From Heterocephalus glaber (Eukaryota > Chordata > Mammalia > Rodentia > Bathyergidae), in assembly GCF_000247695.1 (NCBI RefSeq), contig NW_004624843.1:4256152-4320151 (forward strand): a stretch of DNA of 64,000 nucleotides, written 5' to 3'. Below, in pieces: positions 34,563-44,550 of this stretch (position 1 is the first letter of the stretch; each line of letters opens with the position of its first letter). A program made the translations under genes and the position numbers. The notes under the pieces were generated by a model, which was not told where the DNA came from, did not search any database, and was given only the letters and a program-made list of their open reading frames with translations.

Positions 34563-34747
34563 TATGCTGGGCGTGGTGGCACACACCTGCCCAGCACTCA
34601 GGAGGCTGAGGCAGGAGGATCACTGTGATTTCAAAGCCAGTCTGGCTACCTATCAAGGCCCTGTCTCAAAATACAAAACAAAAAGGGCTGGACCATGCCT
34701 GCCTCGAAAGGGCAAGGTCCTGAATTCGATTCCCAGTACCGGGACAA
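34563..34747 (+). mobile_element. B1-ID dimeric SINE with shared TSD
   Basis: A B1 (GGGCGTGGTGGCACACACC, GAGGCTGAGGCAGGAGGATC, CCTGTCTCAAAATAC) is followed directly by an ID lacking its A box (GGGCTGGACCATGCC, GAATTCGATTCCCAGTACC) and an A tail. Flanks AAGTTGTGGTATTTA before the B1 and AACTTGTGATATTTA after the ID match at 13 of 15 positions, so the pair appears to have been inserted together. Confidence 0.8.
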
Positions 34748-35602
34748 AAAAACTTGTGATATTTAAATAGTTTAAACATGTTGAGGATTTGTGTGCTTTT
34801 TGATTCTCTGAATTACAAGCTCTAAGGGATCATGTCTTCTCTGTTTAATGATTATTTAGATGAGTAACCAGATGGCCCATGGGTCTGTAGCCCAAGGGCG
34901 TGGGCCTGGTATGGCCTTTCCCAGGGTTGGGAGAGCCCCAGAGACCAAAGTGGAGGAAGGTGCCACTCCTTACCAGACAGGGCAGGAGGGACCCTGCAGG
35001 GACCTAGGGGGACATGGCCCTGTGCAGAGGGGTCCCCCCTGTCAGGCCACACTCCAGGGCTGCAGCCCTCTGAGACTGCCGCCAGATCAGAGGGGCTCTG
35101 CATCCTTCCACCTCAGCCTGGCCCCCTGGCCCGTCCCCAGGGAGTGTCACCAGGCCAGCAGGGGAGAGAGAGTGAGAGTATGAATTCCAGTTCCGGACAC
35201 CTCAGCCAAGAGACAATTTAGGGGCAGGGAGGATCCCAGACAGCCTCTGCCGGGACCCAGGCACCAGCTGCACCCCAACGCCATGCAGCCAGGCTTCACC
35301 TGGCAGGCTGCCCAACAAAGGGAGCCCCTTCCCGGAGTAGGCTGCTGTGGGGGAGCTGTTTGGGGGAGCAGGAGGGGACAGGCACAGGCTGCTGCTGCTC
35401 CTGCTGGAAGGAGGGGAGGGGCTGCAAGGGCAGAGGCCCCAGGCTGCGGAGCCCAGGCCTTGCAGGCTGCCCTGGGAGCCCTGAGCGGCCAGCAGGAGAG
35501 GGGACAGAAGAGGAAGTCATGCCATTCTCTGTGGCCTGCAGGTCAATCCAAGGAGGCCACTCACCAGGGACCAGGCCACACCCCCAGGCGGCTGAGGACT
35601 GT
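34748..35602. other. Non-coding spacer, nothing recognised
   Basis: No gene or repeat recognised. Remainder of the spacer between the inverted arms. Confidence 0.45.
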
Positions 35603-36108
35603 GGGAGGGGCTTCCTGGGGCACCTGGGGACCTGCCAGACTGCTCATCATGTGCCGCTGGCTCCTGACTCCCAAGCTCCCAGAGGTCCGGGTGACCCTGG
35701 CAGGGACCCGGGCCTGGGCAGTGGCAGGAAGCCCCAGGGCAGGGGTGGCAGGAGGAGGAGGGGTAGGAGTAGCTGAGGAGTCTGCAGGGGTGGAGGGTAG
35801 AGGAGCCCAGAGGGAGGTGGAGGGCAGAGGAAGAGGGGAGAGCAGAGGAGTCAGAGGGAGGGCAGGGCCTGCAGGAGGAGGAGGAGGCAGTGGGCAGGAG
35901 ACAGGAGCCTGTCAGGGGAGACCTGCAAGTGAGGGCCAGGATGGGTTGCAGAAGGCAGGGGGAGGGCATGGAAGGGCGGGGCTGGGGCAGCTGGATGGAG
36001 CAGACCTGCTTCTGCTTCATAGTTGCCAGTGTCAGGTGGGAGCAGGACCCCAGGGCTCTGACACCTGAGTGTGTCCCAGTCCTGGTCCCTTCCGACTTGT
36101 CCTTGCGA
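35603..36108 (-). repeat. Right arm of the ~0.5 kb inverted duplication
   Basis: Reverse complement of 29017-29543. The shared core runs from the CCAGGTGCCCC-GGAAGCCCC end to the CAAGGA-AAGT-GGAAGGGACC end. The plus-strand frame 35283-36068 (261 codons) reads the same Gly/Arg-rich translation as the minus-strand frame in the left arm. Outside the arm the two loci are unrelated. Confidence 0.9.
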
Positions 36109-37477
36109 GGTCTGAGTGGTAAATGAGAGAGACAGCGTGCCCCAGCAGTCCTGCAGCAGTACAGCCGTGCCCATCATACAGGTGTGGAAACTGCGGCCCT
36201 GGTGGAGCTGTCAGAAGCCATGCTGGGCCCAGAGCCAGGGCAGGGCCCTCCGAAGCCTGAGCAGCCTGCATTAGGCCCGGCTTGGGCCCACAGACAGCAT
36301 CCCACTAGCAGCCTCCCTGGGCACTGCCAGCTGGTGCCCTCCTCCTGGTCACACCCTCTGCTACCCCCACAGAGGTTCCTGAGGCCCAGCCAGTCCCTGA
36401 GCCCAGAGGGCCCTGGAATGAGCAGGGGTACCTGAGCTTGTCTCTGGGTACCCCCACACAGGGACGTGACCCACTCTATGGCAGCAAGAGTTGGGGAGCT
36501 AAGAGCCTCCTACTGAGGTCTGTCCCAGGAAGGGGTACACCCGGAGTATGGCGTGGGGGTCCCCAAGGCTGGCCCTGTTCTCTCCGGCCTGAGCCCCAAA
36601 TCAGAAGCCGAGAGAACAGCCAGGCAAGAAGCCCCTGTCAGCACTGTCACTCACAGCAGCCGGCTCTGCTGTCGGGGCCCCAGGAAGGCCTGGAGGAGCT
36701 GTGGGCACAGGACTGGGCAGGCTGGTGTGGGGAGGAGCAAATCCACAGTCCTCCCCCGTGTGACGGGACGGACTTCCGAGGGACGTCGCAAGCTCAGTGA
36801 CCTAGAAAACTAGAGCGGCCCGGTCCTTTGCATGGAGTCTGCACCAGCTGACTTGGAACCCCAGGAAAACCCCAGAATGCGCTCGAGGTGGGGAGGGAGC
36901 AGCAGAGAGGCCTGGGAGGGGACGAGATTCCCGTAACCGAGGCTGGCTGGCTCCCAGGGAGGAGATGACTGTGACCCGGCACGCACTGGTAGTCAGATTG
37001 AGACTGAGGAGCCGCATGGTGGAGCCCTAAGAGTGACTCAGAAATGCTGCCATACGAGGAGTGGAAAGAACATCACTGAGTGCTTGTTACAGGTACACAT
37101 CCTGTTCACCAGGACTCCTCAGGCCTGCGCCACAAAGACCCCCATAGAAGCCCCACTTCCTGTCCTCAGGAAGACCAAGATTTCTTCCTGCAGGTGATAG
37201 GCCCTGCACCAGGCCCTGCAGATGTAGCAAAGAACCAAACACCACTCCAACCACAGGCGTCCCTGCCTGATGACGAAGCAGGGACCCCCCCGCCAGCCTG
37301 CCTGTGTGTGCCTGTGGGAGCTGCCATCTCTCTTCCCAGCATCCTCTGTGGGCTCAGGTCCTGAGCTCAGGTTGCTCCTCTGCGACTACAGGTCCTGGTC
37401 ACAGACAGAGCAGGCAGAACAGAAGGAGTAGAGGGGCGCAGGTATTTGCTGTGTGTTAAAAATGTGTGGCTACCTGC
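36109..37477. other. Non-coding, weak MIR trace
   Basis: GC-rich. A MIR-like fragment (ATACAGGTGTGGAAACTGCG) sits near 36176. No gene recognised. Confidence 0.45.
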
Positions 37478-37625
37478 CAGACGTGGTGGAGCACACCAGT
37501 AATCCCAGCATTTAGGAGGCTGAGGCAGGAGGATTGCCATGACTTTGAGGCCAGCCTGGGCTACACAGTGAGTTCAAGGCCAGTCTGAACTACATAGTGA
37601 GACCCTGTCTGAAAAAAACAAAACA
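37478..37625 (+). mobile_element. B1 SINE with internal duplication
   Basis: CCAGCCTGGGCTACACAGTG then AGTTCAAGGCCAGTCTGAAC then TACATAGTGAGACCCTGTC shows the duplicated right half. Confidence 0.92.
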
Positions 37626-38717
37626 TAACAAATAGCAAATAAACAAGCAAAAAACCAAATGAATCCCAAAGGGAAGGGAGAAGAGGGGAGAGAAAGGGAA
37701 ACTGTTAAAGGAAGGAACAAGTTCTCTACTTGGGTGTGAATTTCAACAAAGCCATAAAATAACACTTCTGACACAGAGGGGTCTGAATATGGATGACATC
37801 CACGACTGACTGTTTTACACCACGATTTATTTCAGTTGCACGGACGAAGTTAGTGTGTAAGAAATTTAAATGAAACAGTTACAGTAAAATTAGCAAAGAA
37901 CTGGAAAATCTACAAAGGAAGTATACCTACAGCCTGAGATTCAACACTCACTAGTGTATCATCTGGCACTTGACGCTTGCAAAATTTTTAAACAACTTTT
38001 AAATCTCAAGGATCACGCTGAAGGGCTTTCAGCACCGGCACTAAGACTAATTCAGTGTGTGGCTGAGCCGCTGGCTGCCACCAGAGGGTCTGGTGCAGAG
38101 CTGTCACAGGCAGATCACAGTGTGGGGACAGCAGGGCCTGCCCGGAAGTGGAAGGGATCCACCACACTGCTCAGCCAAGCACATCAAATCCAAGAGCAGA
38201 GAGCCAGCACAGAAATGTGACTCCGAGGAACACGGTTTGACAGGAAAGTAATTGAAGCTTCTGTTTCTCATTTTCATTTCTGAAATCGCTAACAATGACG
38301 TGACTCCCCTGTCTGTCAGTAACACAGCGAGTGTGCACAGTAATTCAATCAAACTTCCTGGAAAGAACACATTTAGTGTTGAGAGATCCAAAAGAGGAAA
38401 AATACAGCAGGACTCAACAGTTTCTTTGTCATTTTACACAGATATTGTGTCAATATCAGACCAAAGCCCAAACTTTTAGTGCATAAATTGGTTTCTTTCA
38501 AGGTTTAGCATTTTATTTTAGTCTTTTATCGCACTTTGGACCACTAGTACCCAGTACTCTGCTTCCCATAAACTAATTAACTTACCCAAGAAAACCTAAA
38601 GTGATTTCTGACTAGATTTACAGAGGTCATAAATGTTTATATTATCAAAGTGTAAACACTGTCTTCTAAGTTTGTTAGTTGTGAGACTGGAGCAGTAGTG
38701 GCATTTTTTAAAAGTGT
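37626..38717. other. AT-rich non-coding DNA
   Basis: No gene or repeat recognised. Confidence 0.45.
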
Positions 38718-38838
38718 TCTTTTTTTTTTTTTTTTAAGACAGCTTTCACTATGTAGTTCAGGCTGGCCTTGAACTCACTATGTAGCCCAGGCTCACCTCG
38801 AACTCTTGGCCATCCTCCGGCCTCAGCCTCCCAATAAA
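38718..38838 (-). mobile_element. B1 SINE with internal duplication
   Basis: Reverse complement B1 beginning with a T run of 15. TATGTAGTTCAGGCTGGCC and TATGTAGCCCAGGCTCACC show the duplicated half. It lies head-to-head with the next B1. Confidence 0.88.
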
Positions 38839-38845
38839 GTGTCCT

Positions 38846-39020
38846 TTTTAAACTGGGTGTAGTGGTGTAAATACCAGCACTCTGAGGCAGGAGGAGCACA
38901 AGTTTGGGCAAGTTAGAGAGATTCTCTCAAAATAAAAAATTAAAATTAGAAAGTATATACCATGCCTGCCTCACAAGTGCAGCGTCCTGAGTTTGATCCC
39001 TGGTACCAAAAAATAAAATA
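38846..39020 (+). mobile_element. Degenerate B1 plus ID pair
   Basis: Shortened B1 (TGGGTGTAGTGGTGTAAATA, CTCTGAGGCAGGAGGAGCAC, TCTCTCAAAATAAAAAA), then an ID lacking its A box (CCATGCCTGCCTCACAAG, GAGTTTGATCCCTGGTACC) with an A-rich tail. Confidence 0.75.
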
Positions 39021-39029
39021 AAATAAAAC

Positions 39030-39093
39030 AGTACAGGGGGTGTAGTGCAGTGTGAAAGCCTTGGATATAATCCCCAGTGCCACACCAAAAAAA
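39030..39093 (+). mobile_element. Old ID-type SINE
   Basis: GGGGTGTAGTGCAGTGTGAA and GGATATAATCCCCAGTGCC with an A tail. Diverged. Confidence 0.6.
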
Positions 39094-39099
39094 AAGAAA

Positions 39100-39445
39100 A
39101 ACATGCCATTTTTATTCATAACCATGACCTGGAGTCACCCAAGTGTCCACTGACAGTTGAATGGATAAAGAAAATAAAACCTTTCTTCCTTATAAAAGGA
39201 AATCTTATTTGAGACAATACGTGTGAACTCAGAAGACATGCGCTCAGTGAGATAAGCCCCACACAGAAAGACAAACACAGCATGCCCGCACTTACACATG
39301 GACTCCAAAGAAGTCAAATTCACAGAGCCAGAGGACAGAATAGTGTTTGCCCGGGCTTGGGGCTGGAGGGCTGGGGGTGGGTTCAGAAGATAAAAGTATG
39401 AGCTCTGGAGCTCTGTTGTACAACCTGGTGACCATTATTAATAAT
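39100..39445 (+). mobile_element. L1 LINE 3' end fragment
   Basis: CACCCAAGTGTCCACTGACA, TGAATGGATAAAGAAAATAA, GAGATAAGCCCCACACAGAA, AGACAAACACAGCATGCCC and CATGGACTCCAAAGAAGTC follow the L1 3' region order, as in the other L1 3' fragments in this window. Confidence 0.8.
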
Positions 39446-39451
39446 AATGTT

Positions 39452-39615
39452 TTGGAGCTGGGTGTGACGGCACACACCTGTAATCCCAGCACTTGGGAGG
39501 CTGAGGCAGGAGGATCGATAGGGCTCCAAGGCCAGCCTGGGCTGCATAGTGAGTTCAAGGCCAGCCTAAACTATGTTCCAAGATCTTATCTCAAAAAAGC
39601 AAAACGAAACCAAAA
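39452..39615 (+). mobile_element. B1 SINE with internal duplication
   Basis: GGGTGTGACGGCACACACC, CACTTGGGAGGCTGAGGCAG, then GCATAGTGAGTTCAAGGCC and AAACTATG mark the duplicated half. The tail contains CAAAACGAAACC. Confidence 0.9.
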
Positions 39616-39833
39616 AATAATAATAATAGTAATAATGTAGTGGAGACTCGAAAATTGCTAAGGATAGCAGATCTTAAATGTTTTCCCCACCAAGAAGAGT
39701 AAGTGGGTGAGGTAATAGATGATGTTGATTACCTTGATTTGGTCATTTCACAGCGGTGCCTGTATCAAAACATAACACTGTGCATCATAAAACACAAGCA
39801 CTTTTTTTCAGTTATGCCCCAGCTTTGTTGGCT

Positions 39834-39918
39834 GAGGGAGGAGGGGGAGGAGGAGGAAGAGGAGGGAGAGGAGAAAGAGGAGGAGGAGGAGGAGAAAGAG
39901 GAGGAGGAGGAGGAGATG
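39834..39918 (+). repeat. (GGA)n polypurine tract
   Basis: About 85 bp of almost pure purine built from GGA/GAA units with recurring GGAGAAAGAGGAGGAGGAGG modules. It translates to Glu/Gly-rich runs in chance ORFs. Confidence 0.95.
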
Positions 39919-40204
39919 CTGTGGGCCTGAGCAGGGCGCCCCCATGCGGAGGGCAGGGTTCCTGCTGTGTCACCCACCTGCTCCCAGCCCTTGGGCCCAG
40001 GGACCTCCGGGCTGGCAGCTGTGGATGTGGCCAGTTCACATGGCCCTTTAGGACTCTACTGTGGCTCTTCCGGGTGCTCCCACAAAGTGGAAGGCAGAAC
40101 ATCGTAGTCACATCCTATTCGAGGATTAAATAAGACTATTCATAGGTTCACGCTGAACCTGGTTCAGCTCAACCCTACTGTCAATTTTACGTTTAACTCA
40201 GTGT

Positions 40205-40400
40205 GCACAATTTACTGGGGATTGAACCTGGGGCCTTTGCACTGAGCTTCAGCCCCAGCCCAAATTTTTTTTTTTGTAAATTTCAAGGGAAGGTCTCACT
40301 AAGTTGCCCAGGCTGGGCTAGAATTTGGCAACCCTCCTGCCTTGGCCTCCCAGAATGCTGGGATGAAGGCGTTTGCCACTACACCCACACCCAGCAGTCC
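40205..40400 (-). mobile_element. ID plus B1, minus orientation
   Basis: Plus coordinates show an ID end (ACTGGGGATTGAACCTGGGG, GAGCTTCAGCCCCAGCCC), then a T run and a reverse B1 (AAGTTGCCCAGGCTGGGCTA, CTCCTGCCTTGGCCTCCCAG). On the minus strand this is B1 followed by ID. Confidence 0.8.
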
Positions 40401-40584
40401 TTGCTCTTTATGATCATGAATGGAAGTTGGGGGAGGGCGAAAGTGTTGCTACCAAGGACACCAAATGACCTTAACAGAGGTGAGTCAGAGACGGAAGTCG
40501 CCAGGTGTGCTGACTCCACGGCACCTGGGCCTCAGCCAGCTGCACGATCCAAGTGAAGGGAAAGAGTACAATTAAAGAGCATGC

Positions 40585-41025
40585 TGGAAGGCCTGTTCTC
40601 TCACCCTCCTCACCCCACCTTTTCTCCCTACTTGGCTGCTGTTTTAAAGTTTGCCCTTCCCCAAATTTGGATTTTTATTACAGATCTAAAGCTCTTTCAA
40701 TTTTATACTGATTAAATCAGTCCTGCAGTATTTGATTAACCAAGCTTCTGCAGATTTTGTGATTCTTGGGACTTTCTTGATGTAAGAAACACATCTTTAT
40801 GCGTATTCTTCCCACATTGATTTTTCTAGCATTCTTCTGCCATATGCCCTTAGGAATTTTATAAACAGAAAATCAGGCATTCTGATATTTATCTGCTTTG
40901 TGTGAAACCATGGTGTAATGCATAGCTGGCTGCTTTTTACTCCTCATGAGAGTCCATTGTAACCCTCACAGTTCCAAAGTACCAATAAAGGAAACAGACA
41001 TTGCAATACCACTAAAAAAAAAAAA
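40585..41025 (+). pseudogene. Processed retrocopy of an mRNA 3' end (source unknown)
   Basis: A 440 bp unique-looking AT-rich segment has a canonical AATAAA at 40984-40989, a poly(A) run of 15 starting 25 bp later, and is bracketed by the 11-mer aaagagcatgc at 40574-40584 and again at 41026-41036. These are the three hallmarks of L1-mediated retroposition of a polyadenylated RNA. No protein-coding frame of note lies inside, so it is probably a 3' UTR-only, 5'-truncated copy. I cannot name the parent gene. Confidence 0.8.
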
Positions 41026-41036
41026 AAAGAGCATGC

Positions 41037-43196
41037 GAAAAATCTAGAAGATTGCATCTAAATTGCAAATGTAATAAGGGATTTTAGCTCCAGGGAACAA
41101 ACCCATTCCATACTTCCTGTCCCTTTCCCAATAAAACTGACTTTGCTGCTCAACTTCATGACTGATTTAGTGCTGCTCTCAAAGTACTTTGGTTTTCAAG
41201 TTTAACAAGTCCTCCTTCACTCCAAACACAGCCTCCCCAGCTCGGGCCAGGCTGCCCAGACCGCTCCCCTCCCGCACAGGCTTCCACCCCAGCTCTGCGC
41301 CTCCGCCAGCCTCAGCTGACAGCTGCTTCTCAAAGGATCCTGGGAGCTGAGATCACCCTCGGTCCCCAGACTCCCGCCCCCAGCAGCTCTATTCACCCCA
41401 CACCACACTGCTGGGGTGCTGTGGGGGGCCCTTATTTTTGTTCTCAATGATTACAGAGAAAAACAAAAACACAAGGCTCTCTGGACCATAGCCCCTGGAC
41501 AAGGTGCAAAGCAAGGTGCTTGCTTTCCTTTTTCCCTCTTTTTCCTGCTTGTATTCTTCTCCACTTCTCTTTCCCCTCTTCCTGGATTTTCTCCTTGGTT
41601 TTTCTTTTCTTTCCCCTCTCCAAACCTCAACTCTCAAAGCAAAAGCCATACAGATAACAAACCTTCCTTTCTTCGTATGAAATGAAATTTCTTCTCACAT
41701 CTAAACAGAGGTTTAATGGCATTTGAAATGGGCTTCTCATTATTACTAATCCCATTCAAAAATAAGTAATGCGCATATTTTAAAAACACAGCTTCACACG
41801 TAATCAAAGAACTGAAAGTGAGAATGAAATTGTTCTCTTCGCATCAAGCTAGCAGAGATTTCCTAAATGGCAGTGCTCGGAGAGGCAGGCGTCCCCAGTG
41901 GTTTCCAGCAGGCAGTTTGGCAACGTGGACCGAGGGCCTTGAAAACAGCAGAGCCTTTGGCCCTGAGAAGCGAGAGAGGCTGACAGTTTCTCTTGGCACC
42001 ACTGGCCGCTCAGTCACCGGGGCCCCGAGAATTGAGAGCAGGAGGGGACACTCTGCCTCCTTCACTGAGCCCAGGGCAGTCGCATCTGAGGTCAGACACG
42101 GCCTGGTCACAGGAAGCTCACGGGACCTGAGCAGCCCTGCAGTGGGCAGCAGGCGGAGCCAAGGGGCACAGGAGGGCCTGTGGGCAGCACAACCTGGTTC
42201 CAGGGGCTGCAAACCTGGTGGGCGTTTTGGAGCATTCCTCACTACCTAGACAGGCTCTCTCGTCGCCTCCAGGTCTATAGCAGCAATGTCTGACTTAGAC
42301 ATGCCGGCCAGCCTTAGCTGTGCCATGTGGGAGTCAGCTGCAGCCTGGCCCTGCCTCGGACGCTGATGAGGTTGGCTCATCTGGAGCCAGGCCCCTGTGT
42401 TGGCACTGCCCTCCCGAGCTGTCCTGTTCCATCCCGGGCTTTCTGAGTTCCCAGGGCTCAGCTGCCAGCCCCTCCATACCCCCTGCCCCCTGCCAACCAT
42501 GCTGCGGGCATTTCCAAAGTCTGAGGACCGAAGAGAGATGGGGATTTCACATCCCAGAGACACACACAGGATCATCAGTCAGGCTTCTCCCTTGCCACAG
42601 CGGCTTGCTGCCCTGTCCCAGGGATGTCCTCAGGGTTGCCACACATGGCCAACTGCTGGCACTGCTGCCCTCTCCCACCTTCTCTGTCACTGCCTCAGAG
42701 CCAAGGAAGCCCTGAGTTGCAGTTCAGGCTCTTCCAGCCCTACCAGGTGTCCCACAGGGGCCCGAGACTTTCCCGGTGTCCATGGGACAGTGTGAGGCTC
42801 TCTCCTATTACAACTCTGCCTTGGGGAACTGCGATGATGCTTGTTCCCCACCTGGGGTGCAGTGGAGTGTGCACACCAGAAAAGCCATCCGGAGGAGGCC
42901 AGAGGTGCAGGATGAGCGGCTTTCTGCAGTGACCAGCAGCGATTAAGAAGGTTTTGTGTGGATCCGGGACCTCCTGCAGGGCCTAGAGGGAGGCAGAACA
43001 ATGCTTGCACCACAGTATGTCCTGGCACTAATTCCCGGCATCTGTGAATAGTCTGTGAATAGGATAAACAAAGTGGCAAACAGAAATTCAAGTTGCTGAT
43101 GGGATTATACTGCTAACAATTGACCTAACAATTAGGAGACTTTCCTGGATTATGTCACACGAGATGGCGTATGGAGGGCCAGTGATGTGGGGGGTG
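41037..43196. other. Non-coding, nothing firmly recognised
   Basis: Contains a pyrimidine-rich tract at about 41515-41630. The rest is GC-moderate with chance ORFs. Confidence 0.45.
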
Positions 43197-43207
43197 AAAG
43201 AATTTAC

Positions 43208-43466
43208 TAGGTTGTCTGCTGTGGTTGGCACTGCCTGTAGTCTTAGCACTTGGAAGGCTGAGGCAGGAGGACTGCCTCCAATTCAAGGCCAACCTGGACT
43301 ACATAGTGAGTTCAAGGCCAGCCTGAATTACATAGACCTTGTCTCCTAAAAAAAAACAAAAATGGGAGCTGGGGATTTAGCTCAGTGGTTCCACTGCCTG
43401 CCTCGCAAGCGCAAGGATCCAAGTTCGATCCCCAGTACCAGAAAAAAAAAAAAAAAAAAAAAAAAA
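43208..43466 (+). mobile_element. B1-ID dimeric SINE with shared TSD
   Basis: A B1 with internal duplication (43214-43350) is followed by a complete ID (43363-43440, A box TTTAGCTCAGTGGTTC, B box AAGTTCGATCCCCAGTACC) and an A tail of about 26. The 11-mer aaagaatttac is present at 43197-43207 and again at 43464-43474. The duplication brackets both halves, consistent with insertion of one dimeric unit. Alternatively, the ID landed in the B1 tail. Confidence 0.85.
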
Positions 43467-43756
43467 GAATTTACCAAAATGAGAACAAGAGTTTATTCAG
43501 GTTGGAGGACTATATTGTCAAGAGGAAGAGCAGGCAAGTTTCCAAGACAGAAATCACACCATTGTGGCTAGAGATGGAGGATTTTATAGGGGTTCAAGGA
43601 AAAGGGGTCCAGGCAGCAAATGTAATCATCTCAAGGATGTCTTTTTCTGGGTCATCTAGCTCCTTGCAGGTCTTCCGAGAGCACCTGCATCGTGTCTGAA
43701 GTTACGTGTTCATAACTGGAATTTGATGAGGCTGTTTGGGCCTCGCAGAGGCCTTT

Positions 43757-43849
43757 CTTTCTTTTTTTTTTTTGGTTACTGGGGATTGAACTCAGGACCT
43801 TGTACTTGTGAGACAGGCGGCGGAACCACTGAGCTAAATCCCCAGCCCC
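43757..43849 (-). mobile_element. ID-type SINE with TSD
   Basis: Reverse-complement ID with T tail (CTGGGGATTGAACTCAGGAC, CACTGAGCTAAATCCCCAGC). Flanks CTCGCAGAGGCCTTTCTT and CTCAAAGAGGCCTTTCTT form an 18 bp duplication with two mismatches. Confidence 0.92.
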
Positions 43850-44129
43850 TCAAAGAGGCCTTTCTTAGCTTTAGATAGGGCATCTCTATCCATTAGCTCT
43901 GGGAAGAGGTGGGTTAGGGCTCCATGGGAGCAATGAATGGGTCTTATGTGCACCAGAGATCTGTGTATATCTTGGGTGGTTTGGTTAGTGTCCCTATATC
44001 TGCTTAGAACACGCACGCAGGGCAGGATGACTTCCACGGCAGACTTTGACCACTAAGGGTTTTAACCTTTTTGTTACCAACAGGCAATCAGATTACCTGG
44101 ATGGGACCAATGCACTCACAAAAGTTCTT

Positions 44130-44281
44130 TCATTATTTTGGTTTGTTTGTTTGTTTGTTTTGCTGTGTTTTTTTTGAGTTAAGGTCTCACTCTGTATTCC
44201 AGGCTGGACTTGAACTCATGGCAATCCTCCTGCCTCAGCCGCCCAAGTGCTGGGATGATAGGCGTGTACCCGAACACCCAG
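44130..44281 (-). mobile_element. B1 SINE inserted at a MaLR LTR, with TSD
   Basis: Reverse B1 with (TTTG)n lead. CTCACAAAAGTTCTT at 44115-44129 and CTCACAAGAGTTCTT at 44282-44296 form a 15 bp target-site duplication with one mismatch. Confidence 0.9.
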
Positions 44282-44283
44282 CT

Positions 44284-44550
44284 CACAAGAGTTCTTAGAG
44301 GCAGAGAGGGAGGCAGAAGAGAGTGACAGTCACAGGGCAAAGAGCTGAAGACAGCAGGGAAGGCAGCTGGAAGAAACAGGAAGCAGGTGTCCCCTCGAGC
44401 CTGCAGAAGGACTCAGCCCTGCCTGTGCCCGATATAACCCAGGGAGGCCTGTGTTGGACTTCCAACATGCAGAACTGTGGCATAATAAATCTGTGTCATT
44501 CGAAGTCACTGGAAATGTAATGTTATAGCAGCAACGGGAAACTAAGCTAG
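44284..44550 (+). mobile_element. ERVL-MaLR (MLT1-type) solitary LTR, 3' part
   Basis: Contains TGCAGAACTGTGGCATAATA then AATCTGTGTCATTCGAAGTCA and the end TAGCAGCAACGGGAAACTAA, the conserved 3' end of MLT1-like LTRs of non-autonomous MaLR retroelements. No coding sequence. The left part may continue beyond the B1. Confidence 0.7.

Noticed and set aside
35283..36068. 261-codon plus-strand ORF
   Set aside because: Gly/Arg/Glu-rich translation of a purine-rich repeat arm. The same frame in the other arm (29107-29598, minus) reflects the duplicated DNA, not proven coding conservation.
39703..40133. Glu/Gly-rich ORFs
   Set aside because: Translation of the GGA repeat.
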